From Cryptomeria japonica (lineage: Eukaryota; Streptophyta; Pinopsida; Cupressales; Cupressaceae): a stretch of 64,000 nt of DNA. The position numbers were made by a program, and so were the translations under genes. Position 1 is the first letter of the stretch. The number at the start of each line of letters is the position of its first letter. The notes beneath the pieces were generated by a model. That model did not search any database. It was given only the letters and a program-made list of their open reading frames with translations, and was not told the origin of the DNA. The stretch spans positions 101,725,897-101,789,896 of the forward strand of contig NC_081407.1 in the NCBI RefSeq assembly GCF_030272615.1, in the 5' to 3' direction. Of this stretch, positions 36,061-48,029 are shown piece after piece.

Positions 36061-37185
36061 CCCATGAGATTATGGTACTGAGTACCTATCTATGGATGGT
36101 GTATTTGGATACAAGTATGATGAAACCATGCTTGTGTATGATGAAACAAAGTCCAAATCTCTATTATAGGTCCAACATAATCTCTATTATTCGAGACACC
36201 ATTTTATTAGCATATCCAATTAGGGTAATTTATGGGTTTAATTATGGATCATGTTGTCTATTTCCATGCACTATTGAACTTATTTTGATGTATTGTGATT
36301 ATTTTAATTTTGAAGTTATAAAAAAATTATGTTCGTACCTTAGAAAGGGTAACTCCAATTGATGTTTGGGTAGTTTATTTGAAAACTTATGGTGATTATT
36401 GCCCTATGTTATGTAATGAAGTTATTTTTACACTAAGTAATTAACTAGAAAAATGAATTTGTATTGTTGTACAAGTATGATGAAACCATGCTTGTGTGTT
36501 TACATGTTTGTGCATCCTATTGAGAACCAACCTCGCTATTGAGGAACTCAATAAATGTGGTGTTAAGTAGAAGAATGGAAAACTCAAGAAGCTATGGTGA
36601 CATATTGTGGCATTAGTACGTATTATCTCTATTGACCACACCTTTCAAAGATAGTATCCCCTAGTTCTCCTGATAGAATGGACCACTGGATGGCTCATAG
36701 TGGTATCCTATCCTACATTTATCTTGATGGCATTGCTGATAGTTGGTATGTGGTTCTTGGTACAGGTTTCCTCTTACCCTATTATCTTATTTATATCTTT
36801 GTTCCAACATGTGGAGATTGATTTTTGTCATGCTATGATGATTTTCATGTTTGCATGTGTTTTGACATTATGCAAATAGATATGATGTCACACCATACTT
36901 ATGTTTTGATATAGTGTAGGTGATGGTTACATGTTGTTGATGGTAGCGATTTGGGTTCAAAGACACAATTCCACACACACACACAAATATTTGAAGATGC
37001 ATTTTATATTATTCCTTCTTAGTGGTGATTAGTGTTGGAAGATTTGCACACATGTAGAGAGGAACTCATGTTAGATACAATAGGTTCTATTTGATAACAT
37101 ATGAATGTGCCTCATGATGTATACATATAGCTTTGGTGTGTGACATGCATGCACATTTTTCCATAAGACACATTGCTATGTGGCA
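36061..37185. other. Non-coding interior of the CACTA element
   Basis: AT-rich, with the 27-bp direct repeat given separately. An open frame at 36072-36362 has no recognisable domain and is probably chance. Confidence 0.35.
36111..36497. repeat. Perfect 27-bp direct repeat 360 bp apart
   Basis: The 27 bases beginning ACAAGTATGATGAAACCATG occur at 36111-36137 and 36471-36497 without mismatch. They could flank a small insertion or be a relict duplication. Confidence 0.85.
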
Positions 37186-37189
37186 TGTG

Positions 37190-37460
37190 CCCTATGCATG
37201 TCTTCTTTGTGAGGCATGTTGCTATGTGCAATGTGGCCCTAGGTGTGTCTTCTCTATGAGTTGTATTGCCATGATATGTTATGATTTGTAGTGTGTAGGC
37301 CACAAATGCATGCATGAGGGACTATTATTATAGTCATGTTTTTTGGGCATGTAGCCTAGGCATGTCTTCTCCATTAGGTACATGGCCATGCCATGTGGGA
37401 GTTTTTGTGTTCATGCCACAAATGCACACATGAGGGACTATTATTGGAGTCATGATGAAT
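37190..37460. repeat. Imperfect tandem repeat, period about 117 bp
   Basis: The phrase CACAAATGCAYRCATGAGGGACTATTATT occurs near 37302 and 37419. GTGTCTTCT/ATGTCTTCT with GCCATG phrases alternate between and before the copies. Confidence 0.6.
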
Positions 37461-38920
37461 CTTCACTCTATTTAGCCACAATTTCTAGTCGTATAGTTAC
37501 GTAATGTGCACTTTTAAGGATTGTGAAGTTTCCTTCAATTATTGATGATCTCTCATCTTTGTTGCATGGGCCAAAAATTTTATTTTATCTTGTTTGAATT
37601 AGTTTAATCACTATTGTGAGTTTTCTCTATTGTGTAGTTATTGTGGCTATGTTTGATTTGCTATTGGAATTGAACACATTTATTTGACTTATTATTGGTA
37701 CTATTTTTTCTTTCTTTCAATATTTATGATCTTTGGTAGTTTAGTGAAACTCTTTCTATTTTTAAATGTTGCCTTCTTTGTTGTGATGTGATTCCTCACC
37801 AAGATCGACGTAGATAACCTTGGATGAGTGTATATAAGGAATCAAACATTGGGAAAATTTGAGGATAGGGGTAAGTGTTTGTTGTATGGGTAGCTACGAT
37901 CCCCTTGTACATTCTTAGTGATTATTGACAGCTATGTCTTGGAGGCTAATCCCATTAAACAAACAAGGCGGAGGTCATACATAATCGTATGGATCCTCCC
38001 TAGTTGTGTGTGGATTCAAGACCATCATTTCATATGGTTCTTGCTTACTTTGTGAGACCATGGCATCCTCTTAGACCAATATGTGAGCCTTGTATTGTTA
38101 TCCCTACAATGCGGATGAATAAGTGTATGTTAAAATAAATGCTTTGCATGCCATATAGTTGCATATGAGTTGTTCACATCATCAGATCATGATTTAGAAT
38201 ATGTGAATTCTTTTATCCATGTGAAGTCGAATGATTGATTATGAAAATGTGTTATACATTGAAGCATAATCTGTAAGATGTTCTCTTCAAGAAAAAATAT
38301 TTATGCTTTCATAGTGAAATGTTGACGACATGGGGTCCTAGTCTAGGAAAGTAAACTACAAACTTATACATTCACCATTTCAAAACATTTTATTGGGGAA
38401 TAGTCAATTTGGTTCAATTTAATTCCTCTAGGAGAGACCAACAATATGATTAATTGTTCCATTTGATGTGATTGGATATGATTAGATATAATTTCATTGA
38501 AGATGCAAGAACTAAGTAAAATTGTGCAAAATTGACAAGATTAAGCATAGACAGGAAAATAATAAAGCAAAAAGCTAACATAGAGGTACATATTTGGAAA
38601 TAAGACTCTAAAATGAACCTAATCAGTTACCTATAGGGAAAATAAGGTTAGAGATAATCTACCTATATGGAAAGTGGTTAAACTTTACCTCTAAGTGGCC
38701 CATCTTGAGCATTGTCGGTATATGGGCATTGATGGCATATTATATCTGGTTCTATCATTTTTGTAGGTGCAAAATTAACAAGGCAAAATAGTATTAGTGG
38801 GATCATGATCTCATCAAAATGGTTTTGGCTTTGCATTTATGATAGCACATTGATCACACCTTACAAAAGGTTCCAATCTCATACATAGCATCCCAAAGTA
38901 AGGTCAATAATGATGTAACT
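37461..38920. other. Non-coding interior of the CACTA element, possible unrelated insertion
   Basis: The part at 37800-38110 has the feel of an LTR or UTR (mixed composition, no ORF), but no TG...CA ends, primer site or polypurine tract could be placed. Nothing else recognised. Confidence 0.3.
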
Positions 38921-38923
38921 TAA

Positions 38924-39008
38924 TGCTTAAACTGGAGTTCTGGGTAGTCATATACCGATCATTTCTAGGATTGATGCTTAAACTGGAGTTCTGGGTAGTC
39001 ATATACCC
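38924..39008. repeat. 34-bp repeat, two perfect copies 51 bp apart
   Basis: The 34 bases starting ATGCTTAAACTGGAGTTCTG occur at 38924-38957 and 38975-39008 without mismatch. Confidence 0.85.
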
Positions 39009-39392
39009 ATGGCATAGGGTAGGGGTGACCTGCAAACAATGCTAGTTCTAGATGCCTATTTGCTTGGTGTATAACTTGTCAAAATTAGATTGATTGGCTA
39101 CAGGTCTGCCATATAGTTTCCAACTTATCACCAATGAAAATACAAGAACCAAGGCTTAGAATACTCAAAAATGTCTCTCAGAAAGTCTGCAACAGGCAAA
39201 CTTTTAGTAAGAATTTGCAGACACAATGCTTTGAAATTCACACAATCAGCTACATTAAATATGTTCTCTATTAATTTCAATGTTTTAAGATGAAAAAGAA
39301 GAGTTAAATGGTTTTGGTTTGATTTGCAATTTTTGTGAAGCTTTTGCACTGAAGTTTCCATAGCCTAATTTTTTTGCCTATGAAGAAAGACC

Positions 39393-42300
39393 ATGTCAAA
39401 TAATATCAGCGAAGAACAAAATAAGGAGACGATTGCTAGATTATGGTCTAACTTGAAAAGAAAAAGTGATGGAAAATGTTATTGTCCCTGCAAAATTTGT
39501 AAGGACTTAAAGAATAGAAGACTTCTAATCAAAACAACTAAGAAACATTGTAGGCAACATGGTCACATTGAAGGGGGACATGATTATCATCCACTGGTAA
39601 GTTGTTCATTATATCATTTTAACAATTTATATACATAAGAAATCACTTGATAATGAGATCATGATCCTGGTTTATTTATGTTGATCATTTTTATATAGGT
39701 TGAGCACCTCAGGGCACATGATATGGACCAACACAACCCGAAGAATATGGTTTTCAAAGTGGAGGAACATGGAGGTGTGAATATCAAAGCTGAAGATAAT
39801 GATCCAATGGAAGATGACGATCATGCACCAGAAAACACAATTGAAGATGATGGTACAAATACATTGATCCATGACACATTTAGTACTGGCATAGTTGATC
39901 ATGATGATTAGGATGACCTTGATGTTCATGATTTACCTCTTCTTGAGAAGGCACATGAGCCCCTTTACTAAGGCTCCCAAACAACTCTTCTCTCTGCTGT
40001 ATTGTTGTTGGTGAACTTGAAGGTTATGAATGGTTTATCCAACATAAAAATCTCACATATGTTAAGGTGTGTCATACATGTCATTACAGTTAATAAATGG
40101 TGAATCATGTACCATTAATATTCTTTATATTAACACCTCAAACTTTTTTTTTTTGTTGTAGATTGATAGGTGAGTTTTTCTTACCACCATCAAATATTCT
40201 ACCTCGCTCATACCGAGAATTATCTGCCATTATGAAAGATATTGGAATGGAGTATCAAACAATAGATGCTTGTCCCAATGATCATATTATATATCATAAA
40301 CAACATGAATTTGGAACAAAATGCCCTGAATGTCATATCAGTAGATATCGAATAGATCAAATAACAAAAAAGGTGCCTCGCAAGGTTCTTTGTTATATTC
40401 CCATTATTCCACGTATGCAACGATTATTCAGGTGCACTAGCTTGGCACAATTTATGGATTACCATGCACGCAATAGAAGTCAAGATGACATTATTCGAAT
40501 GCCTGCAGATGGTTCAACATTTATGGGCATAGAGGAAAAGTGGCCACACTTAAAGAAGAACCTCGTAATCTCAGGCTTTCATTGGCAGCGGACGGTGTCA
40601 ATCCATTTGGAGAGTTGAGATCTGTTTACTCGGTGTGGCCTATTTTTGTTATCAACAATAATATTCCTCCATGGACGTCAATAAAGAGGGAGCACATAAT
40701 GTTGGCAATGATTGTTCCAGGTATTTTATCATTTAATAGTCATCTACATTTAATTATAAATATTGTAGTAAAATGGTCATAATAATTATGTAATGTTTTT
40801 GTTCATTCCACTAGGCAAGTACCAAGTTAAAGATATGAATGTATATATTAAGCCTCTTATCGATGATTTGTTGGCATTATGGAATGGTGTGACCATGTAT
40901 GACATCTCTAGATCAATAGGACAAAGACAATTTCAATTCCATGCAATGCTTGTATGGACAATACATGATGCCCCAGGGCTAACACATTTTTGTGGTACGT
41001 TATAGTGTTCAAGTTGCACATGATAATTATAATTATAAAAATTAACAGATTTAATAGAATTATACATTATCTTGTAGGTATTCAAACAAAGGGAAAATTT
41101 GCATGTCCAGTTTGTGGTCCAAAGATGAAATCCCATCATTCAAAAAGTTTAGGAAAGCAGGTGTTTGATGAGTATAGGCACTTCCTTCACAAAAATCATA
41201 AGTACTGGAATACTGAAAAACATCTTTTCAATGGGAAAGAAGAGACTACATCAAAGCCACGAAGAATGACTCCTCACTTATGGAAGTTGGAATATAATAG
41301 AATTAATCGTCAAGGTAATATCATTCCATCTAATGGTTTATGTGTGGAATTTGAATTTTTTAATCGTGTTTTGTTTACTGATGATGTAATTCATGTTCTT
41401 GTGTATTTACTATATATTTGTATACTACACATGTACTTTTCATTGTATTATGTTAGAAAACAATGAAAAGATCATTTTATAATTGTTGCAGTACGTTCTA
41501 CCTCTATCTCTCCCAGACCACTTCAATAATAATATCAAGCAAGTCATATATGATCTTGGAAAATACATGAGGTAAGTAGTGATGTTTTTTCAATTTGTTG
41601 TATAGATATTATACTTGCCATTTGTTTTACTTGTTATGAAATATATTGTATATTATTTTGTAAAGTCTCGTTTATATATTTTTGCGTCTTCAATCTCTTT
41701 TAGGTGGTTGTCATCTAAAGAAATCCACAAGGAAGATATTAAATATTGGAAGAGAAAAATCCCTCATCTAATGTGTGAAATGCAAAAGTGTCTACCTTCA
41801 ACTTTTTTCAATGCACAAGAACACTACCTCATACACCAAGTTGAGGATATCGAATTTTGTGGACCTGTACACACTAGGTCAATGTGGATGGTTGAGAGGC
41901 ACTTGAAATTTTTGAAGGCTTTGGTTCGACAAAGAGCACATCCTGAGGGTTCTATGGTGGAGGGATATATGGTATACCAAACTATGGTGTACATTACTGA
42001 ATATCTTCCTAAGTTTGCAGCAAAAATCCATGTAGATCACATTTGGGATCCCAACCCCATTAATAAATTTGAAGGGGAGCACTTGATGGGGAAAGGTAGA
42101 TTGAAGAAAGTGAGAGGTAATTATAAGATGTTATTGTAGTAAATTAATTATTCATCTTCTAAATAAATCAGTTGTAAGTGGTCTATTAATTATTTGTATA
42201 GTTGGTCGGGAGTGGGATGCGCTACATTTGTATATTGCAAACAATCTTGATTGGATGACGGTGTGGATTGAACAATGTCAACATTCTGGTTGCACATTAA

Positions 42301-43313
42301 CATGGGATGGTGTCGCTTCATTGGTTAAAGAAGCTCATCGTAATGGAGATTCCAATGTTACACAAAGGGAAATTGATTTAGCATATGGTTTAAGAGATCA
42401 ATAGGTACGTATAATTTTATTAATCACTTGTATGTTCATCAACTCATGATGCGATAATTTTAATATGTTAGACATATTGCAGGTCAAACACCACAAGGCT
42501 ATGTGCTGCAATGGTCATAAATTTTGCATCAAACAGTTGGATGACACAAAGAAAACTTGTGATTCTGGGATAACTGCAGTTTTTGAGGTGACCAATATTT
42601 CATCTAGAAATGACATACATCCTCAAGAGTCTCAAAATCGATACTATGGCATTTTGGATGATATACTTGAGTGTGACTTTAATTCCTTCAAATTAGTTTT
42701 GTTCGTTGTCAAATGGTATAGGCTACGACTAAATAAAAATGATCCTGATAGAACTGTTATCGAACATGATAATGGATTTACAATGGTTAATACAAGGTCA
42801 TTTGAACGAGTTGGGGATGAGCCCTATGTTCTTCCAAGTCAATGTGAGTAGGTATTTTACTCAGCGGTTCCACATAAACCGGGTTGGTCATTTGTTGTTA
42901 GACATGATCCAAGAGGAAGGCCGATAATGTATAATGTGATGGAAGAAGAAGATACCGAAGAAGTAGAAGATGATATAGATGATGATCACGATCGACAGTT
43001 AGTCGATGATGTTCTTGATGGAAATGTACATGAAGAAGAAGCTGATGATGATGATGATGATGCTGCTAATGATGGTGATGGTGATGGTGATGGTGATGGT
43101 GATGGTGATGGTGATGGTGACTGTGATGGTGATGATGATGACGATGATGAACACAATGACGACGACGACGATGACAACGATGACGACAAGGACGATGACA
43201 ACGATGACGACGACGACGATGATGATGATGATGATCATGATCATGATGATCATGATCATGATCATGATCATGATGGTCATGATGATGAGTTGGATGAAGA
43301 AGAAGATCAATGA
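39393..43313 (+). pseudogene. CACTA TNP2-type transposase
   Basis: Exon 1 39393-39596: TPase-associated domain (CYCPCKICKDLK..., HCRQHGHIEGGHDYHPL). Exon from 39699: acidic linker, TAG at 39909, then LLEKAHEPLY. From 40162: tnp2 domain (IDACPNDHIIYHK, CPECHISRYR, IPIIPRMQRLF), frameshift near 40555, then LSLAADGVNPFG, VYSVWP and MIVPG|intron 40721-40814|, with KPLIDDLLALWNGV and FACPVCGPK after further introns. The usual DLDVMHIEKN block is missing after about 41300. DUF4218 covers 41490-42110 (LPLSLPDHFNNNIKQ, NAQEHYLIHQVEDIEFCGPVHTR). DUF4216 covers 42600-42920 (YYGILDDILECDF, VLFVVKWYRLR), with a TAG at 42849. The tail is extremely Asp-rich and ends at 43313. It would cut and join the CACTA ends. 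Several stops, a frameshift and the deletion make it inactive. Confidence 0.85.
43043..43295 (+). repeat. GATGGT / GACGAT / CATGAT microsatellite coding an Asp-rich tail
   Basis: Successive runs of GAT, GATGGT, GACGAY and CATGAT triplets and hexamers encode DDDDD, DGDGDG, DDDDNDDD and DHDHDH stretches in the TNP2 frame. The frame stays open through about 85 acidic codons, so the runs either expanded in register or are tolerated as an acidic tail. Confidence 0.9.
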
Positions 43314-43464
43314 CATGAATGAAATGTATGAGATGCGATTATTATATTATCTATTTAATATTGATATCTTGATAGAAATTGACTTGAATTATATGGTTAC
43401 ATAATTAATTCATATGTTTTGAATTCTAATGCCATTACTTAATTAATTCATGATGCACCTCTAG

Positions 43465-43740
43465 CTATGTGATAGATGGTGATTTAAAATACACATGTGA
43501 TGGATTACATGCTTATGATGATACATGTGACATTTTTTGAACTTTGTGTTTATTTATGGAATGTGGACTACTTATTATCTATGTGATGGATGGTGATTTA
43601 TGATACGTATGTGATGGATTACATGTTTATGATGATACATATGTGATTCTTATGATGCTCAATTACATATATGATGATACATATGTGATGCTTATGATGC
43701 TTATGATACTGCAGTATTTATTGTTTATCAAATTACAAAT
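43465..43740. repeat. Tandem repeat, period about 114 bp
   Basis: CTATGTGATRGATGGTGATTT.....GTGATGGATTACATG.TTATGATGATACAT starts at 43465 and again at 43579. Shorter phrases (TATGTGAT.CTTATGATGCT) continue to about 43755. It lies between the two CACTA genes. Confidence 0.75.
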
Positions 43741-44319
43741 GTAATGCTTATGATGCTATATTGTTGGTGCAGGAACCTGAACCCCTTTGATGAGGATCCT
43801 TCATAGTCTCATGGATCGACAGGTATAAGTCAATACACCTTATAGAAATAATATATTTTTTAAAAATTACAAGAAAAACAAACTTCCTCAGTTTTTCAAA
43901 CCTCAACATTAGCAACAAATCTAATACAGTTATCAACACTTGAGGCCCCAGTTAGACTTACTCAAATTTTAATCTCAACATCAAATTTATGGCCGACTTC
44001 TTCATCAATATTACCCTCATTTGCAAAATATCTCTCTCATTACCAACTAACTCTCTCATTTGATGGTGCACAGGTATCACCAAATAGGTATTTGTCAGAT
44101 GTGTCTTCCTCGAGTGAGGGAAATGCAGGAATAAAGGAGGAAAGTGAGACATGTAGTAGATCTCAAATAGGGAGATCAACTAGAGGTCAAAAGATTAGAA
44201 GAAAATTCAATAAACGCATGGAATTTTTTCTTGCTCAAGGGGGGGTCATGTTCTTATGATGATGAGACCAAAGGCGACATTGAGTTGCCCTTGAGGTACA
44301 AACATCTACTAAAATAATG

Positions 44320-44790
44320 TGTACCCAAGGAACTTCCTCCAATAAAGACTGATTTTTGTGTTAATGAGAGGATATATCGCATAGCACCTTCATCGTTACA
44401 TGGTTTGGGCCTATTTTCCATGGACAACATAAAGGTTTGTTACAACAAAGTTGCTGAATTTATGGAGTTTGTTGGACCTTGTTACAATTATAATGATTGG
44501 ATGCAGATTGTTCGATATAAAAAAAGTATGCATAGGTATGCACTGTCAGCCAATTATATACAACAAAAAGATAATGATCAAAGTAAACGAGTGGTTGTAT
44601 ACATTGATGGAAGGCCAAAAGCAATAGGGAATATTGCAGGTTTTATAAATAGTACATGACCTGGGTCAACTAATAAGCAACCCAATTGCATATTAGAGAG
44701 GCACGTGAGGGAAATTGTGTGTTTGTGTGCGAGATAAAATCAATAAGTGCAGGGGAAGAGCTACTATCATGGGGGTGGTATGTACTATAT
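44320..44790 (+). pseudogene. SET-domain segment within the CACTA element
   Basis: The translation shows the SET order: RIAPSSLHGLGLFSMDNIK (S..HG.GLF...I), EFMEFVGPCYNYNDW, YALSANYI, VVVYIDGRPKAIGNIAGFIN, then after a TGA (44657-44659) PGSTNKQPNCILE, and after a one-base shift ISAGEELLSWGWY. GNIAGFINS with the later N.xPNC corresponds to the SAM/substrate pocket motif (usually G..A.F.NHSC.PN), and GEELL.WG.Y to the closing motif. Known SET proteins methylate lysines, mostly in histones. The pseudogene state follows from the stop and the frameshift. The catalytic Tyr can only be guessed by alignment. Confidence 0.75.
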
Positions 44791-46250
44791 ATATACCATT
44801 TAAGCCAACTTCCAATTAATGAATCCAATAAACCATTGTATTATTAAGTTTTTTTGTTGAGTCTATTAGTTTCATTTTGTTAACATTTTTATATTTTTTC
44901 TTTGTCATAGGGCCACATGGATCCACCACATAGCACAGATAGGGGTGTAGGTCCCGACACTTCTACGGAGCAGGTAAACCTCATTGTAATTGTACAAATT
45001 AGATAGAAGCAAACTATTGCATTATGATATTTTCTTGAGTGTTTTGAAGTAATTTTGATAGTGTTAATTATATTCTTGTCACAGACGGATGTTCAGGATA
45101 AGGGAAAGGAACCTGCAATACCTCAACACCTCCATAGGGATGTGGGGCGCTCGACAATGTTATGCGCTGATGACATCACACTTAGTGCAAACCCTATACA
45201 ATTGGTACAAAAGAATATTAGAAAAATTAGCCAAGAGATTGTTGATTTGGCAACCATAAGCCCTCAGACTGATGAGATAACAGAGAGGGTGCAACTATTG
45301 TTGTAGACAGTGGAAAACTTGCAAGTAAGCAGTAATGAAAGCTTTAATCATAACAAAAGTTCAATAATGGTTTATATTTTTTTCTCTTTTATGTCATTAG
45401 CTAAAATATGTATGTGTTGTTTTTACAAAAATTTATAAGGCCTCATCATCCTGGTGGTGATGATCAGGGTATTGCGGGTAGTTCAGGTGATGACCATGTT
45501 CTATATATTAAAACCACTCCTTTGGACTTGTGAACTTGCTTTTTTAATGTTTTATATATTTAATGTATTACTCTTCAGGTGCTGACATGGGTCCGAGGTC
45601 GACCCCAACTGTATTGCCGACTGTAATGTCGGCAACACGTAGCATGCAGACATCATCTATTGCACTAGCTTGTGTTGACCCGCCCACTAGTGGTAGATCC
45701 CTCTTTTTCTCTCTCTTTCGTTATGTGTTTATTACCCTTGAAGTGTTCTTTCTTGGAGGCATTTCATAGTGGATTCATTTACTGTGGTAGGAGATGCACA
45801 TGAGGATGCGCCAGAGGTGACTACTGGTGATAACATACCATCATTTCCTGGATCTTCCTGTATTGCTAGTACGGGAACGTTGCAGGCCACATTGGTGGTG
45901 AGCGATGAAGAATTGATTCCATTGAAGATACAGAAGGTTCCAGGTACTTTAAAATTATTATTATATATATTCTAATTGTAATTTACTTACTGATCACTCA
46001 TTTTGGACTAATGATCCCATGTTTTTTTTGCAAGAAATGATATTTTTTATAAAAATCTTAATGACATGACATTGCAGATATTTGGGCCCACCGTACGTAA
46101 AAGGTGGAACATCATATGTGAACTAACCCTTATCCACTATTTTGATTTCATATCATTTCTAGAATAGGTTTTCTTTTATCCATTTCTTGAACTATATCAA
46201 AGGTAGCTTCAGTTTCTTTCTAAATCTAACAGGTTTGTTTTTGCTTTAAA

Positions 46251-46710
46251 GGTGGAATGACCAAGAAAAAAAGTTAAAAGATGAACTCACAAACCATATG
46301 GTAGGGTTGTTTGGAAATGACACATTCGACAAGACTAAGCTCCTGGAAAAAGCTGGCACATATCTAAAGTATGTGAGGGACCAATACAGGACACATTTAG
46401 AGAAGAACGTAAAGTATGAGCATCCCCCCATGATTCTAGAGAGGGAGTGGAAGGACCTGATTTTGGATGCAAAGGAGAGAATTGAAAGGAAAAAAGGAAA
46501 TACACCACCAGACGCCAGAAGAAGGTATGTGATACTATTAAGAATGTGAATATGTACTAATTATTCATTATATTTATATAATCTAACATATTTCAAACTT
46601 TTCATAGATTGAGTGACACGTCAAAGGCAACCAAGGCAAGACAAGAAAAGCATGGGCAACACAAAATCGACTCTAGTGGTTATATGAAACTTGCTACACG
46701 AATTGTAAGA
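46251..46710 (+). pseudogene. TNP1-like Transposase_24 domain exons
   Basis: Frames at 46250-46525 and 46608-46705 give NHMVGLFGNDTFDKTKLLEK, YLKYVRDQYRTHLEKN, REWKDLILDAKERIERKKGN and, after an intron, LSDTSKATKARQEKHGQHK with SSGYMKLATRI. This is the layout of the Ptta/En/Spm plant transposase family (YR..L....K....PP......W..L......E...K....N...R......H..G). It lies downstream of TNP2 as in other CACTA elements. Confidence 0.7.
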
Positions 46711-47787
46711 ATCAGTAAATTAAGTATCACATCAAAATATTTATAAATTGTAAACAATTTTTTTATTTATCAAACAATACAAGCAAAATTCACAATACTA
46801 AGCAAAAATGTAGGGCTTTGAATTCAATAGAGCCCCCATAGAAGATGACAAGAGAATTGGCTACCAGTAAGGCTATATAGCCGTGGCTGAACGACTATGA
46901 GAATTGAGTGGGAAAACACGAGATTCTGATGCATCTATCACAATGGTAAATAAGCTAAATGAAAATTATTTCAAATTGAATACTTAACCAATAATCTATT
47001 TGATGTTAAGTTTCAACATAAAGTGACTATATATTTTTTAAATAAGCAAGCAATGATAACACTGCCCATGACATTGGAATGTAGCATGATAATCGTGGAA
47101 TAGAACCTATACATGAAGGTCAGGATGTGCATCCTAGTAGTGGAGGTACTCATTTGCTATTCAAATTTTTTATGTAATTATTAATACAATTAAACATCTT
47201 AAAATGAAAATTAGTGTAGTAATTAATGTAACCTTTATTGTTAATATTTTAGAGCATTTAGTCGGTGGTGACCAAGTGGAGCATGATCCAGGTAGACAAC
47301 ATCAGGAACATGATGTTCCCCAATCAGGTAAAGAGGACCACTGTTATTCCTTTAAACAAATTTAATTGCAATTGGTGTATTGATTAATGTAACATTTCGT
47401 ATTTCAACTCCAGAGGATCTAGAGGGTGTTCAGTATGTCAAGGTTGAGGCTAGACAAAATGATGTGGAAGATGATGTGGCCCCATCAAGTAAAGAGTGTA
47501 ACGATTGTGTTCTTTAAATTAATGAAATACTTGTAACAATAATAAAAAAATGTTTTGAATTTAACCCAATTCTTTGTTATTACAGAGGATCCCCCTTTGG
47601 TTAAGCATCCTCATCCTTTGTATAGGACTAGGCATACATCAAGAGCATGAGAAGAGGGTAGAACATCCGAAGATGGGGAAATGATGAAGAAGACGATGCT
47701 CCACTTAGACTTTACATAGCTTCAAAAAAAAAACAAAGAAAGAAATGATTATAATCTACCTTATTTGATAATGACTGATTTTTATGT

Positions 47788-47990
47788 GTTAATGAATGTA
47801 ATTATGTGCTAATGAATGTAATTATGTGCTAATGAATGTTCATGAATGATATGTGTTGATAATTATTGATGAATGTTGCGTGTTAATGAAAGTTAATGAA
47901 TTTTATTTGTTAATGAATGTTATGTGATAATGAATGAATGTTATATTTTAATAATGGATGAAAGAATGAATGAATGTTAGATGTTAACGG
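47788..47990. repeat. Degenerate repeat TTAATGAATGTTATGTG
   Basis: About ten irregular copies of TTAATGAATG(TAATTATGTGC) follow the end of the CACTA coding region; two adjacent 22-bp copies near 47788-47835 are perfect. A G-run of twelve lies just beyond, at about 48010. Confidence 0.75.
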
Positions 47991-48029
47991 GGAATTTAGA
48001 GTGATGTTAGGGGGGGGGGGAGGGGCAAA

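Larger units (their letters stand above)
44075..47660 (+). pseudogene. Second CACTA gene: SET domain followed by TNP1-like (Transposase_24) region
   Basis: A chain of short exons with GT-AG edges follows the TNP2 gene. An early exon is basic (RSQIGRSTRGQKIRRKF). The SET part is at 44320-44790. Linker exons lie at 44911-44972 (ends STEQ|GTAAAC), 45084-45324 (DKGKEPAIPQH..., TAG near 45306), 45580-45690 and 45780-45940. A Transposase_24-like region is at 46251-46710. Later exons end near 47650 (EDPPLVKHPHPLYRTRHTSR then stop). TNP1/TNPA-like proteins bind the subterminal repeats of CACTA elements. Stops and at least one frameshift make this copy dead. Whether the SET and TNP1 parts belonged to one protein or two cannot be settled from sequence. 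Confidence 0.6.
33831..47750 (+). mobile_element. Degraded CACTA (En/Spm) element, right end not found
   Basis: The left end is placed at CACTAATACATTTGGGG (33831). It is followed by CCGAC-containing subterminal motifs (ATTCCGACAGAGG, TTTCCGACGGACA, ATTCCGACGACC at 33852-33945), a hallmark of plant CACTA ends. A C-rich stretch ending ACAAGCAAG|GTAAGG at 34069 resembles a leader exon and donor. The body holds a TNP2 pseudogene (39393-43313) and a SET plus TNP1-like segment (44075-47660), the usual two-gene order of CACTA elements. A matching ...TAGTG right end was not found before 52 kb, so the element is truncated or its end has decayed. The left terminus is less certain than the coding part. 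Confidence 0.6.

Noticed and set aside
37280-37300. Right CACTA terminus (TTGTAGTG)
   Set aside because: Only eight bases match the end at 24495 and no subterminal similarity precedes it.
42986-43404. Ser/Pro-rich, Ile-rich and Met-rich frames over the microsatellite
   Set aside because: Shadows of a triplet repeat that is open in several frames; only the Asp-rich frame continues the DUF4216 protein.
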